From: CAWJPW01 sp963844845
GTDB lineage: Bacteria; Acidobacteriota; Thermoanaerobaculia; Thermoanaerobaculales; Sulfomarinibacteraceae
Direction: 5' to 3'
Length of the DNA: 64,000 nt
Assembly: GCA_963844845.1 (NCBI GenBank)
Contig: CAWJPW010000003.1
Coordinates: forward strand, 434,001-498,000
The notes under the pieces were generated by a model. That model searched no databases. It was not told the DNA's origin and saw only the letters and a program-made list of their open reading frames with translations. Positions 37,810 to 46,385 of the stretch are shown here, piece by piece; the first letter of the stretch is position 1, and every line of letters begins with the position of its first letter. A program made the translations under genes and the position numbers.

Positions 37810-39213
37810 TCAGTGGGAAGCCTGCAGGCAGGCGTTGAGGGGATCGCCGTCGTACCCCAGGGCCTTCCAGTCGAGGCGGCCGTTGGGACCGTGGCAGTCG
37901 AGGCAGCGTAGCGCGTTGGTCGCCGGCTGGACCTCGTGAAAGAGGCCCATGTAGCGGGTAGTGTTCACCCAGTGATAGTGGGCGTCGTCGATGCCGTACA
38001 TGTCCTTGGCGGCGTTCTTGACCGCCTCGTCCATGTTGCCGTCGGCGAAGAACTCCTCCACCACGATTGGAATGATCCACTGCTGCTGGTCGAGTACCGG
38101 CATCTTGGCGCGGTGCAGCTTGAAGGCGTAGATGCGGGACTCGGGGTCGTCCTTGGAGCCCTCCGGCACCATCATCCCCACGGTGCCGTCGGCGCGCACC
38201 GTCACCGGCTGGCGCGGGAGCTGCTCCCATGTGGTGCCGTTGTACCAGGCGTAGGTCGGCTTGACGTCCTTCTCCAAGGTGATGGTGGCGCTGTACCGGT
38301 CGGCTTCCTCGTTGTAGTGGGGGGTCGACCAGTCGCGCATCATGTCGGTGGGGTCGTCCTTGGCGAACGTGGGGATGTGGCAGGTGGTGCAGTAGACCCG
38401 CTTGGCGTGGTGGTTGAGGACCTCTGCCTGGTGGGGCGCCGGACCGTGGCACTCGGCGGCGTCGCAGCTCAGCGGCTTGGAGGGCATGTCGGTACCGGAG
38501 AGATCGGTGCCGCGACCGCGCACCCGGTGGTCCTCGCCGGCGTGGCAGTCCACACACTGGAGGTCGTTGCCCGAGGTGGCCATGTGCACGTCGAAGTCGG
38601 GCTCGGGGTCGGCGAGGGCGTACTCGAGGTCGCCGCGCTTGTAGTTGGGGCCGCCGCCCGACCCGGAGTGGCAGCGCAGGCACATGGTGCGCCTGGGCAG
38701 CGAGATGCGCTTGGACACCGAGTCCATGCCCTCCTGGTTCTTCCACAGGATGGGCTTCCACTGCAGGCTGCCGTCGTCGTTCTGGTAGAGATCACGGCGG
38801 TAGCCGGAGGCGTGGCAGATGAGGCAGTCGATGTTCTCGAGCTGCTGGCGGCTCATCTCCTGGGTCGGCACGAGGCCCAGGCCGGCGTGGCACTTGGAGC
38901 AGCCCTTGGTGATCACCTCACCGCGGGAGTTGCGCACCAGGCCGATCCAGTTGGCCATGGGGTTCGTACAGAAATCATTGATGGTGTTGCGCTTGCCGAG
39001 CTTCTTCCCGTGTGCGTTGACGATCTGGGGGGCGTTGCCTTCCCACTGGTAGTGCTGCGAGTGGAAGAACGACTCGGCCTGCTTGGTGTGGCACTTGAGG
39101 CATGTCTTGGTGCCCTCGTAGTGCTCGAAGTACTTCTGGTGGCTGTACTCGGCGCCCGCCACCGGCAGGGCGGTGAGGGCGGCCAGAGCGACTGTCATCA
39201 CCCATCGTGACAT
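37810..39213 (-). CDS. octaheme c-type cytochrome (tetrathionate-reductase-like)
   Basis: A 467-residue exported protein with a signal peptide cut near VAGA-EYS. Eight heme sites are visible: CLKCH, CSKCH, CLICH, CLRCH, CVDCH, the unusual CX4CH site CDAAECH, CTTCH and CLDCH. The number of hemes and the N-terminal HYEGTKTCLKCH resemble the octaheme tetrathionate reductase group, in which one heme is the active site. Reaction unknown here; tetrathionate, nitrite or hydroxylamine reduction or plain electron transfer are all possible. It is last in an operon with a porin and a monoheme cytochrome, so it may work with both across the outer membrane. Confidence 0.85.
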   Translation of the reverse strand: MSRWVMTVALAALTALPVAGAEYSHQKYFEHYEGTKTCLKCHTKQAESFFHSQHYQWEGNAPQIVNAHGKKLGKRNTINDFCTNPMANWIGLVRNSRGEVITKGCSKCHAGLGLVPTQEMSRQQLENIDCLICHASGYRRDLYQNDDGSLQWKPILWKNQEGMDSVSKRISLPRRTMCLRCHSGSGGGPNYKRGDLEYALADPEPDFDVHMATSGNDLQCVDCHAGEDHRVRGRGTDLSGTDMPSKPLSCDAAECHGPAPHQAEVLNHHAKRVYCTTCHIPTFAKDDPTDMMRDWSTPHYNEEADRYSATITLEKDVKPTYAWYNGTTWEQLPRQPVTVRADGTVGMMVPEGSKDDPESRIYAFKLHRAKMPVLDQQQWIIPIVVEEFFADGNMDEAVKNAAKDMYGIDDAHYHWVNTTRYMGLFHEVQPATNALRCLDCHGPNGRLDWKALGYDGDPLNACLQASH

Positions 39214-39228
39214 CGTCTTATCCTCTTC

Positions 39229-40890
39229 CTAGAAGCTCGCCAGCATGCTGAGCGTCACCATGGAGGCGCTGTCGTAGGTGGGGAAGCCCAGGATAGGGTT
39301 GGAGTCGAGCTTCTTGGGAGCGCCCACGTGCCAGCCCGAGCCTGAGTAGTCGTAGCTGTAGTTGATGTAGTCGAGCTTGACGTGGAAGCGGCGGTTGATC
39401 TTATGGATCAGGTAGGCCTCCCACACGTCACCGCGGGTGTTGGTCTTGGGGGCGATGATGTCGTCCTGGGCGGGAGTGAAGTTGAACCAGTACTTGGAGC
39501 CGTGGTTGTACTCCAGGCCGACCATGGTGTGGTCGTCGTTGAAGTTGTAGCGGCCGCCCAGGTAGAACATGTCGCCGTGCTGGGACTGGGGCGTCTCGAA
39601 GGGGTCTGAGAAGAGGCCCCCGAATGGTGTGGTGACGTTGTTGGGGTCTGAAGACATGTAGTTGTAGTTGACGAACCAGTCGAAGGGTCCGTCGGTGCGC
39701 TGGAGGACGATACCGGCGATGTCGATGTCGCCGAGGTTGGCGGATGGGGTGAACCGCATGATCACCGGCGCTCCCACCGTCTGTCCGGTCACGGGGTTGT
39801 TGGGCAGGACAACGAGGCCGTTGAAGCCGTCGGTGACGTCGAACGCGCGGGCCACGGTGAGCTGGAGGAGCATGTCCTCGGTGGAGACGACGTCCCAGTT
39901 GGCACCGAGGAACTGCGCGTCGTTGAGGCGGTCGGCGGGCTGCTTGAGGACCTCGCCGTTGCCGAAGCCGGACTCGTACCCCACGCCGTAGCAGAGGCGA
40001 AAGGTGGAGGTCTCCGACAGGTGGTAGCCCCAGGTAATGCCGTCGAACTGGAAGTCGATGAGGGTGCCCATGGGGGTCCCGCCGCGGAGCTCGCCCTGGC
40101 GGAGGTTGAGGGGAGGGCCGCTGGTGGAGGGCCGCCGGCCGATGGAGAGGTACATGGGAAGGCCGGCGATGTCCTTCCAGGTGAAGTAGGCGCGCTCCAC
40201 ACGCAGGATGTCGGAGTTGGGGACGGTTGCGGTGTTGCCGTCGATGTCGATGCTGTTCGACTGGCCGTTGAAGACCTGGACGCCGGCGGAGTCACCGAAG
40301 GTCTTGTACATGGAGAGGCGGCCGGCAAAGCTGACGTTGTCCGCCACGTCGGCGTTCATGTTGAGGCGCAGGCGATTGGTGTAGAGGATGTCGTTGTCCG
40401 CCGAGTAGGCGTCAACGTGGGTGGACGGCATCAGCATGCCGAAGAGCTGCTGCTGCATCTCGGGAGAGAACATCCCCATCGCCTGCTTGAGCTGGTCGAA
40501 GGTGAGGTTCTGGGTGAAGTAGAGGTAGTCGCCGTAGTTGTTGGCGACGAAGTTGTTGACGTCGCCGAGGGCCATGGGGAACTGGCCGGTGGCGCCGTAG
40601 TAGAAGAGGGTGTCGACGAGGTTCTTCTGCAGCATCATGCCATCGAAGTGGGCGGGGATGTCGGCCTGGATCGAGTGCGCCTCGAAGCGGAAGTCGCCGG
40701 TGAAGTGGAGGCGGTCGAGGGCGGAGTCGCGCTCAACCGACATCAGCCGGTGCTCGAGCTCTTTGACCGACTGCTTGAGCTTGGCGACGTCCTCCTTGGT
40801 GGCGGGCGGGGCGTCGGGAGCGGATTCCTGGGCCCACACCGGAGTGACGGCCAGAAGGGCGACGACGGCGAGGGTCTTGAGCATTCGCAT
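39229..40890 (-). CDS. outer-membrane beta-barrel protein with N-terminal coiled coil (DUF3373-like porin)
   Basis: A 553-residue exported protein. After the signal peptide (ending PVWAQ) comes a short coiled coil (TKEDVAKLKQSVKELEHRL, about residues 32-50). A long series of alternating amphipathic strands follows, ending in Phe (MVTLSMLASF), as outer-membrane barrels do. Segments such as RLHFTGDFRFEAHS, ILYTNRLRLNMNADVADNV and MYKTFGD are typical of the DUF3373 outer-membrane family, by recall. Sitting between two cytochrome genes, it could be the barrel of a porin-cytochrome complex. Gaps to its neighbours are 15 and 23 bases. Confidence 0.82.
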   Translation of the reverse strand: MRMLKTLAVVALLAVTPVWAQESAPDAPPATKEDVAKLKQSVKELEHRLMSVERDSALDRLHFTGDFRFEAHSIQADIPAHFDGMMLQKNLVDTLFYYGATGQFPMALGDVNNFVANNYGDYLYFTQNLTFDQLKQAMGMFSPEMQQQLFGMLMPSTHVDAYSADNDILYTNRLRLNMNADVADNVSFAGRLSMYKTFGDSAGVQVFNGQSNSIDIDGNTATVPNSDILRVERAYFTWKDIAGLPMYLSIGRRPSTSGPPLNLRQGELRGGTPMGTLIDFQFDGITWGYHLSETSTFRLCYGVGYESGFGNGEVLKQPADRLNDAQFLGANWDVVSTEDMLLQLTVARAFDVTDGFNGLVVLPNNPVTGQTVGAPVIMRFTPSANLGDIDIAGIVLQRTDGPFDWFVNYNYMSSDPNNVTTPFGGLFSDPFETPQSQHGDMFYLGGRYNFNDDHTMVGLEYNHGSKYWFNFTPAQDDIIAPKTNTRGDVWEAYLIHKINRRFHVKLDYINYSYDYSGSGWHVGAPKKLDSNPILGFPTYDSASMVTLSMLASF

Positions 40891-40913
40891 GGGTTCTCCT
40901 CCTTCAGACCGGC

Positions 40914-41267
40914 TCAGCCGCAGGTCATGGGGTGCTCGGAGTCGGCCGCGTGGTCGACGGCGAAGTCACGGATCTCCTTGAGCTGCTCGGGGGTGATCAC
41001 GTCGATGACCTTCTTGCCGTCGTGGTTGGGGTCGACCACGTTCTTGTGCGCCGGCACGTACTTCTCGTCGAAAAAGCGGTTCCACTGATCCTGGATGAGC
41101 GTCATCGGGGTGTACTCACCGTTGGGTGAGTCGGCCTGGTGGCAGGGCTTGCAGTTCTCGCGGTACAGGTCCTTGCCCGAGGGCTTCTTGGCGGCAACCG
41201 CCACGCCGGCGAGCCCGAGGGCCAGACCGGCTGTAAGGGTAACGGTGACGAGACGGTTGAGTCGCAT
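40914..41267 (-). CDS. small monoheme cytochrome c
   Basis: A 117-residue exported protein with a signal peptide (RLNRLVTVTLTAGLALGLAGVAVA) and one heme site, CKPCH, near residue 40. The distal region DVITPEQLKEIRDFAVDHAAD is helical, as in class I cytochromes, and a terminal MTCG adds a lone Cys. It is the first gene of the cytochrome-porin operon. The ATG at 41267 follows GGAGGCAATTC, so it is preferred over an upstream ATG at 41294. Confidence 0.88.
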   Translation of the reverse strand: MRLNRLVTVTLTAGLALGLAGVAVAAKKPSGKDLYRENCKPCHQADSPNGEYTPMTLIQDQWNRFFDEKYVPAHKNVVDPNHDGKKVIDVITPEQLKEIRDFAVDHAADSEHPMTCG

Positions 41268-41364
41268 GAATTGCCTCCTTGTACCTTTCTTCACGATTCC
41301 TTGTGCCTCAGTTCACAATGTCGAGCCCGCCACGCCGTGGCGGTGATCGACTGGTTCGCATGGG

Positions 41365-41393
41365 AAGATATGTCAACATGTGGATATTGTCAA
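41365..41393 (-). promoter_or_regulatory. strong sigma-70-like promoter of the cytochrome-porin operon
   Basis: TTGACA (41388-41393) and TATCTT (41365-41370) are exactly 17 bases apart on the minus strand, in an unusually A+T-rich stretch (about 41355-41460), with about 90 bases of leader before the ATG at 41267. GTTGACA occurs twice, 17 bases apart, so a repressor site is possible. The 314-base gap 41268-41581 holds nothing else recognisable. Confidence 0.7.
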
Positions 41394-41581
41394 CTAGGGA
41401 TGTAAATCGAAAGACAATGAGAACTTGACTATTCGCAACTGTTCTTAGTTATTGCGTCTCATGTCGATTGATCGGTCGCGAAGCCGGCGGCCGGCTTGTG
41501 GGGGGCGGTGGGTTGGGCTAGAGTCAGGCAGATCACATTCAGTCCGCGCGTGAACCACACGCTCAGTACGAGGAGGTCGAG

Positions 41582-42061
41582 ATGATGGATTCCACGATGC
41601 CGCCCCCGCAGCCCCCGACCGCTCCGCCACCACCGCCGGCAAGCCAGGGCCCGCCGCCCCCCTACGGACCGCCGCCGGCCCAGCGGGTGAGCGGACCGGC
41701 GATCGGGCTCATCGTCACCGCCGTGGTCGGCGGGATTCTTGCCGTGTTCAGCCTGGTCTGGCACCTCGCCTTCGGTACTGCGGCCGGTCTCGGCAACCTC
41801 GGGGGCGAGTACGATCGGTTCAGCGGGTTGTTCTCGGGAACGATCGGCGTCGTGAGCGCTGCGATCGGGCTCGTGCTCGCCGCCTTCATCGTTTACGCCG
41901 CCCTGGAGATGCGCAAGCTCCAGTCGTGGACGTTGGTGATGATCGCGAGCATCCTGGCGATGATCCCGTGCATCAGCCCTTGCTGCATCATTGGCATCCC
42001 AATCGGGATTTGGTCGCTGGTGGTGCTCACGAAGCCCGAGGTGAAGGCCGCATTCCGCTGA
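41582..42061 (+). CDS. small membrane protein with proline-rich N-terminus
   Basis: A 159-residue protein. The first 36 residues are almost entirely Pro with Ala, Gln and Gly (PPPQPPTAPPPPPAS). Four hydrophobic segments follow, with YAALEMRKLQSWTLVMIAS and CISPCCIIGIPIGIW at the end. This layout, a Pro-rich cytosolic tail before a short membrane domain ending in an IPIGIW...L-KPEV motif, is common in DUF4190-like proteins. Function unknown. ATGATG offers two starts, and GAGGTCGAG precedes them. Confidence 0.78.
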   Translation: MMDSTMPPPQPPTAPPPPPASQGPPPPYGPPPAQRVSGPAIGLIVTAVVGGILAVFSLVWHLAFGTAAGLGNLGGEYDRFSGLFSGTIGVVSAAIGLVLAAFIVYAALEMRKLQSWTLVMIASILAMIPCISPCCIIGIPIGIWSLVVLTKPEVKAAFR

Positions 42062-42072
42062 GGCTTGTCGCC

Positions 42073-42513
42073 GTGACCGCGTCCGGCGGAGTGTCCGCGG
42101 CGGGGGGGGAGTGGGTCGGCCACGCGGTGGTACTGGCGTTGTGTGGCGGCATGATCGTCGCCGCGCTGCTCCTCAGCCCGGACCCGGGAGATAGCCCCGT
42201 TCACCTGTGGGGGGTTGCGCTTCCTGAGGTGTGTCTGCTCAAGGCCACAACCGGAGTGCCGTGTCCGGGGTGTGGCCTGACCCACTCTTTCGTCGCGCTT
42301 GCTCACGGCGACCTGGCGGCGAGCCTGCGTGCCCACCGTCTCGGGTGGCTGGTGTTCCTCTACGTCGTGCTCCAGGCAGTACGCCACCTGGTCTGGCTTG
42401 CTCTTCCCGCCGTGCGGGCGAGGCTCGAGCGGCGGGCGCGATGGCTTGACCGGGGAGTCGTGGTGCTGGCGGTCCTGCTGCTGGCGAACTGGGTCGTGAC
42501 TCTGGCGGGGTAG
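42073..42513 (+). CDS. DUF2752 family membrane protein
   Basis: A 146-residue protein with three hydrophobic helices. The motif LKATTGVPCPGCGLTHSFVALAHGD identifies DUF2752, a family of unknown function with a conserved Cys-Pro-Gly-Cys-Gly. The GTG at 42073 is the likely start, 11 bases after the previous stop; other starts (for example a GTG near 42115) cannot be excluded. It is probably cotranscribed with the Pro-rich protein, and comparable DUF4190-like/DUF2752 pairs are seen elsewhere, by recall. Confidence 0.82.
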   Translation: MTASGGVSAAGGEWVGHAVVLALCGGMIVAALLLSPDPGDSPVHLWGVALPEVCLLKATTGVPCPGCGLTHSFVALAHGDLAASLRAHRLGWLVFLYVVLQAVRHLVWLALPAVRARLERRARWLDRGVVVLAVLLLANWVVTLAG

Positions 42514-42578
42514 CGGCAGGAGCAGGCGGCCGCGTCCGCGGCCGGGGCCGGGACCGGGGCCGAGGGCCGAGCTCGCCG

Positions 42579-42820
42579 CGGAGCATGTGCCCTCCGGCGG
42601 GCGTGCCGTCTTTGACGTCTTCCCTGGAGCGCCGTCTCCCTTATGGCGCATTGGCGGGAAACGTCAAAGGGGGCTCCCACGGCCCTTGGCGACCGGAGTA
42701 GTGGCCCCGAACGACCAGGCAGGCGACTCGGCGCTCGGGTCCGGGGGCGGCCTGGTTGTCGTCCGCCGGCTCGAGCCGCTGCCGCCCCCGGGCCGCGCCG
42801 ACGGGCGGGGAGCCGGTGTC
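42579..42820 (+). repeat. dispersed 265-bp structured repeat, copy B (hairpin 2 lost)
   Basis: It opens CGGAGCATG and CCTCCGGCGGGCGTGCC. Hairpin 1 arms are TTTGACGT and ACGTCAAA, so the outer pair has changed together relative to copy A. The middle GGCAGGCGACTCGGCGCT is intact, but hairpin 2 is cut down to GGGCGGGGAGCC, making this the shortest copy (242 bp). A CCGGGG/CCGGGA hexamer tract lies immediately upstream (about 42524-42572). It sits between the DUF2752 and glnA genes in the same direction; the rest of that gap holds the glnA promoter. Confidence 0.9.
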
Positions 42821-42843
42821 ACGACTCCTCAAGCTTGTGAATC

Positions 42844-42852
42844 TGGTAACAT
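42844..42852 (+). promoter_or_regulatory. extended -10 element of glnA
   Basis: TGGTAACAT fits the TGn-TAnnnT pattern and lies 24 bases before the glnA ATG, with GGAAAGGGGG between them as the ribosome-binding sequence. A matching -35 box is not evident, which extended -10 promoters do not need. Confidence 0.4.
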
Positions 42853-42876
42853 GCTCGCCCCGGAAAGGGGGATGGC

Positions 42877-44295
42877 ATGTTCGCCAAGCTCGACGAGGCC
42901 CTCGCCTTCATTCGCGACCACGAGGTCGCCATGGTCGACCTCAAGTTCTGCGACCTGTGGGGCCGCTGGCACCACGTCACCGTTCCCGCTTCCCGCTTCG
43001 ACGCCGAGCTGATGGACCGTGGTATCGGATTCGACGGCTCCAGCGTCGGATTCAAGTCCATCTCCAGCGGTGACATGGTGATGGTCCCAGACCTCGCGAC
43101 CGGTTTCATGGATCCGTTCTGGGAGCTTCCGACCCTCAGCTTCATCTGCACGACCCTGGAGGCCGACAGCCGCCAGCTCTTCCCCTATGACCCCCGCTCC
43201 ATGGCGCGGCGGGCCGAGGCGCACGTCGCTCGTCTGGGCGTTGCCGACACCAGCATCTGGGGGCCGGAGTTCGAGTTCTACGTGTTCAACGGCGTCGCCT
43301 ACGAGAACGCCATGAACGTGTCGTGCTACAGGGTCGAGTCTGACGAGGCCGACTGGCAGAGCCATCAGCTGGGCATGGGCCACGCCATTCCGCGCCACGG
43401 CGGCTACCACGCCATTCCGCCGCACGACCGGCTCTACAACCTGCGTTCTCGCATCTGCGGACACCTGAGCGACATGGGCATCCCGGTGAAGTACCACCAC
43501 CACGAGGTGGGAGGTCCGGGGCAGTGCGAGATCGAGACCGCTCTCATGCCGATGCTCGCGGCTGCCGACGCCGCGCTGGCGATCAAGTATGTGGTGCGAA
43601 TGACAGCAGCCGCGGCGGGCCTGTCCGCCACCTTCATGCCCAAGCCGCTGTACGGCGAGGCGGGCTCCGGGATGCACTTCCACCAGCGTCTCGAGAAGAA
43701 CGGCGTCAACGTCTTCTACGACCCCGACGGCTACGGCAGCCTCTCGGAGACGGCCCGCTTCTACATCGGCGGGCTCCTGCAGCATGGGGGCGCGGTGCTC
43801 GCCTTCACCAACTCCAGCACCAACTCCTACCGGCGCCTGGTGCCCGGTTTCGAGGCGCCGGTGAGCGCCATCTTCTCGGTCGGCAACCGGTCGGCGGCGG
43901 TGCGCATCCCCAAGTATGCCAACCAGCCCGCGAGCGCCCGCCTTGAGTTCCGCCCGCCCGACGCCACCGGCAACCCCTATCTGGCCATGGCCGCCCAGCT
44001 CATGGCCGGTCTCGACGGCATTCGCCGCCGTCTCGACCCCGAAGAGCTGGGCTTCGGCCCGGTGGACGAGGACATCTTCTCGTGGCCGCCGGAGCGCCGC
44101 GCCGAGATCAAGGCGCTTCCCACCTCGCTCGGCGAGGCGGTGGATGCACTGGAGGCGGACCACCAGTTCCTGCTCGAGGGGGAGGTCTTCTCAGCCGACC
44201 TGGTGCAGCGCTGGATCGAACGCAAGCGCCACGAGCAGCGCGAGGTCCGCAACCGCCCCCACCCCTACGAGGTGGAACTCTACTACGGCGCGTGA
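42877..44295 (+). CDS. glnA: glutamine synthetase, type I
   Basis: It makes glutamine from glutamate, ammonia and ATP. The 472-residue protein has the GSI landmarks: FDGSSVGFKS near residue 49, metal-site GPEFEFYVF near 129, CEIETAL near 212, ATFMPKP and AGSGMHFHQ near 255-272, NSYRRLVPG near 314 and NRSAAVRIP near 335. At the place where the adenylylation loop of enteric GSI reads NLYDLPPEE, this protein has DIFSWPPER, with Phe instead of the modified Tyr, so adenylylation control looks absent. No regulatory partner gene lies nearby. Confidence 0.95.
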   Translation: MFAKLDEALAFIRDHEVAMVDLKFCDLWGRWHHVTVPASRFDAELMDRGIGFDGSSVGFKSISSGDMVMVPDLATGFMDPFWELPTLSFICTTLEADSRQLFPYDPRSMARRAEAHVARLGVADTSIWGPEFEFYVFNGVAYENAMNVSCYRVESDEADWQSHQLGMGHAIPRHGGYHAIPPHDRLYNLRSRICGHLSDMGIPVKYHHHEVGGPGQCEIETALMPMLAAADAALAIKYVVRMTAAAAGLSATFMPKPLYGEAGSGMHFHQRLEKNGVNVFYDPDGYGSLSETARFYIGGLLQHGGAVLAFTNSSTNSYRRLVPGFEAPVSAIFSVGNRSAAVRIPKYANQPASARLEFRPPDATGNPYLAMAAQLMAGLDGIRRRLDPEELGFGPVDEDIFSWPPERRAEIKALPTSLGEAVDALEADHQFLLEGEVFSADLVQRWIERKRHEQREVRNRPHPYEVELYYGA

Positions 44296-44297
44296 CG

Positions 44298-44382
44298 GCG
44301 GGAGCCGCGGCCCCCGCCCACCCCGACGCGGTCGCGGTCGCGGCGCCGGCCCCGGCCCCGGCCCACAGCCCCACCGCTGCGC
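44298..44382. repeat. 6-bp-period GC tract between glnA and the phosphodiesterase gene
   Basis: GCGGTCGCGGTCGCGG and CCGGCCCCGGCCCCGGCC show a 6-base period like the tracts near the dispersed repeats, but no repeat core is present here. Confidence 0.55.
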
Positions 44383-44395
44383 CCCTCGGGTCGTC

Positions 44396-44401
44396 TACAC
44401 T
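44396..44401 (+). promoter_or_regulatory. -10 element (TACACT) before the phosphodiesterase gene
   Basis: TACACT ends 6 bases before the ATG at 44408, and no ribosome-binding sequence intervenes, pointing to a leaderless transcript. No clear -35 box is visible in the GC tract upstream. Confidence 0.4.
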
Positions 44402-44407
44402 TCGACC

Positions 44408-45184
44408 ATGCAACACAATCGCGGCGTCCTCGCTCGGCTCGCTGGCACGCCTCGGCCGTGGGCATTCGCTCACCGCGGGGACTCGGTCCACCATCGGGAG
44501 AACACGCTCGGGGCGTTCCGCGCGGCCGTGGCGGCCGGAGCGGACGGCATCGAGACCGACGTGCGCCTCACCACCGACGGTGTTCCGGTGCTGCTGCACG
44601 ACGCCAGCCTCACCCGCACGGCCGGGATCCGGCGGCGTCTCGAGCGCCTCACGCTGGCCGGCGTCGAGCGAGAGGAGAAGGCGCGCGGCACCGCCCCCGG
44701 GGAGCGAGTAGCGACATTGACGGGAGCGCTGGCGTCACTGCCTGCGGGGTTCCCGGTGCTCCTCGAGCTCAAGGTGGACCGCCCGGCTCCGCCGGGGGAC
44801 GGGCGCCTTGCCGCAGCGGTGGTGGAGCTCGCCGCCGGCCATGCCGGCGTGACCATGATCTCCTTCGACCCCTGGACCCTGCGGCAGGTTCGGGCGCTCG
44901 ACCCGGAAGCGCCCCTGGGGGTTTTGGCGAGCCACCGGCTCACCCCGGACCCGGTCGAGCTCCTCGGCGAGCTCGCCGCGAGCCTCATCCTGCTGCCCGT
45001 GTCCCACGCACCGCGCACCACCGTGAGCCGCCTGCAGGACCAGGGGCTCACCGTGCTGCTGTACACCGCCGACGGCCCCGTGCTCGAGCGCGCGCTCGCG
45101 GCAGGAGCCGACGGCGTCCTCGGCAACGACGCCCGCGCCCTCGTCGGGCGGCTGCGCCGCGCGCGGCGCCAGACCACGGGCTGA
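44408..45184 (+). CDS. glycerophosphodiester phosphodiesterase
   Basis: It hydrolyses glycerophosphodiesters to glycerol 3-phosphate and an alcohol. The 258-residue protein has the GDPD TIM barrel with FAHRGDSVHHRENTLGAF (catalytic His and metal Glu), ADGIETDVRLTTDGVPVLLHD (metal ligands, second catalytic His) and VLLELKVD. There is no signal peptide, so it resembles the cytosolic UgpQ type. The start is the ATG at 44408; longer frames upstream are shadows of glnA. Confidence 0.93.
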   Translation: MQHNRGVLARLAGTPRPWAFAHRGDSVHHRENTLGAFRAAVAAGADGIETDVRLTTDGVPVLLHDASLTRTAGIRRRLERLTLAGVEREEKARGTAPGERVATLTGALASLPAGFPVLLELKVDRPAPPGDGRLAAAVVELAAGHAGVTMISFDPWTLRQVRALDPEAPLGVLASHRLTPDPVELLGELAASLILLPVSHAPRTTVSRLQDQGLTVLLYTADGPVLERALAAGADGVLGNDARALVGRLRRARRQTTG

Positions 45185-45271
45185 CCCGCCGGCCACCGCC
45201 GCGCGTCACGTCGAAGGCGGGGCGTGGGCGGCCTTCCGTCGTCTGGACCTGGCCAGGGAGAACCCCCGTGC

Positions 45272-45289
45272 GGGAGCTTTGAGGCTCCC
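45272..45289. terminator. hairpin in the convergent gap between the phosphodiesterase and dinB
   Basis: GGGAGC-TTTGAG-GCTCCC is followed by TTCCTCCT on the plus strand. With genes ending on both sides (45184 and 45300), it may serve as a two-way transcript end. Confidence 0.45.
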
Positions 45290-45299
45290 TTCCTCCTGC

Positions 45300-46376
45300 T
45301 CAGGAAAAGAGGTCGAGCTGCTCGAGCTGGGCCGGTACCAGAGTCGAGGCGGTGAGGCCGAGGAGGCGGACCGGTCTGGTGGCGGCGTCGGTGAGGGTGA
45401 GGAGCTCGTGGGCTAGCCCCCTCAGGGCCGGGAGCGACGCGGTGGGGACCGCGAAGCTGCGGCTGCGCGTCACGGTGGTGAAGTCGCCGTAGCGAACCTT
45501 GACGGTGACGGTGCATGCCGCCAGGCGCCGCCGGGCGAGTCCCTCCGCCACCTCGGAGGCCATGGCGTCGAGACGAGCCCGCATGGTCGAAAGCTCGCTG
45601 AGGTTGACGGCGAAGGTCTCCTCGGTGCCGAGGCTCTTGCGCTCCCGGTGTGGCCGCACCGGGCGCTCGTCGAGGCCGCGGGCGAAGTCGTGGAGGGTGC
45701 GGCCGTGGTGGCCGAAGCGGGCCATGAGCTGATCGAGGGTGAGGCGTCGCAGGTCGGCGACGGTGGTGACTTCCAGCTCGCCAAGGGCCCGCTCGGTGGC
45801 GGGGCCGACGCCGTGCAGGCGGCGGACGGCGAGCGGCGCGAGGAAAGCCTCCACGGCGGCGGGCGGGATCACGGTGAGGCCGTCAGGCTTGTCGTGGTCC
45901 GAGGCGAGCTTGGCCACCAGCTTGTTGGGGCCGACGCCGACGCTGACCGTCAGCCTGCGCTCCTCGACGATCCGCCGTCTGATCGCGCCGGCCACCGCAG
46001 TGGCGCTGCCAAAGCCGCGCAGATGGGCGGTCACGTCCAGGTACGCCTCGTCCAGGGAGAGGGTCTCTACCAGCGGGGTGTACTCGCGGTAGATGGCGAA
46101 GATGGCGTCGGACTCGCGGCGGTAGCGGGCGAAGTCGGGGCGCAGGAAGACGGTGTCCTGGCACAGGCGCGCGGCCTGAGCGGCGGGCATGGCGGAGTGG
46201 ATGCCGTAGCGCCGTGCCTCGTACGATGCGGCCGCGACCACGCCACGACCGGCCGGGTCTCCCCCCACCACCACGGGGCGGCCGGCAAGGCGGAGGTCGT
46301 CCCGCATGTGCACGGCGGCGTAGAAGCAGTCCATGTCACAGTGGAGGATCCGCCGCACGTCAGGTCCCGGGGCCAT
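45300..46376 (-). CDS. dinB: DNA polymerase IV (Y-family translesion polymerase)
   Basis: This is an error-prone polymerase used at damaged or stalled forks. The 358-residue protein has HCDMDCFYAAVHMRD (first metal Asp, near residue 15), VVAAASYEARRYG, LSLDEAYLDVT (metal Asp-Glu near 103) and VGVGPNKLVAKLASD. The C-terminus ends LEQLDLFS, a sliding-clamp-binding motif of the QLxLF type. It starts 9 bases after the stop of the methionine gene on the same strand and is probably cotranscribed. No LexA-type operator was recognised nearby. Confidence 0.95.
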   Translation of the reverse strand: MAPGPDVRRILHCDMDCFYAAVHMRDDLRLAGRPVVVGGDPAGRGVVAAASYEARRYGIHSAMPAAQAARLCQDTVFLRPDFARYRRESDAIFAIYREYTPLVETLSLDEAYLDVTAHLRGFGSATAVAGAIRRRIVEERRLTVSVGVGPNKLVAKLASDHDKPDGLTVIPPAAVEAFLAPLAVRRLHGVGPATERALGELEVTTVADLRRLTLDQLMARFGHHGRTLHDFARGLDERPVRPHRERKSLGTEETFAVNLSELSTMRARLDAMASEVAEGLARRRLAACTVTVKVRYGDFTTVTRSRSFAVPTASLPALRGLAHELLTLTDAATRPVRLLGLTASTLVPAQLEQLDLFS

Positions 46377-46385
46377 GGCCGAATG

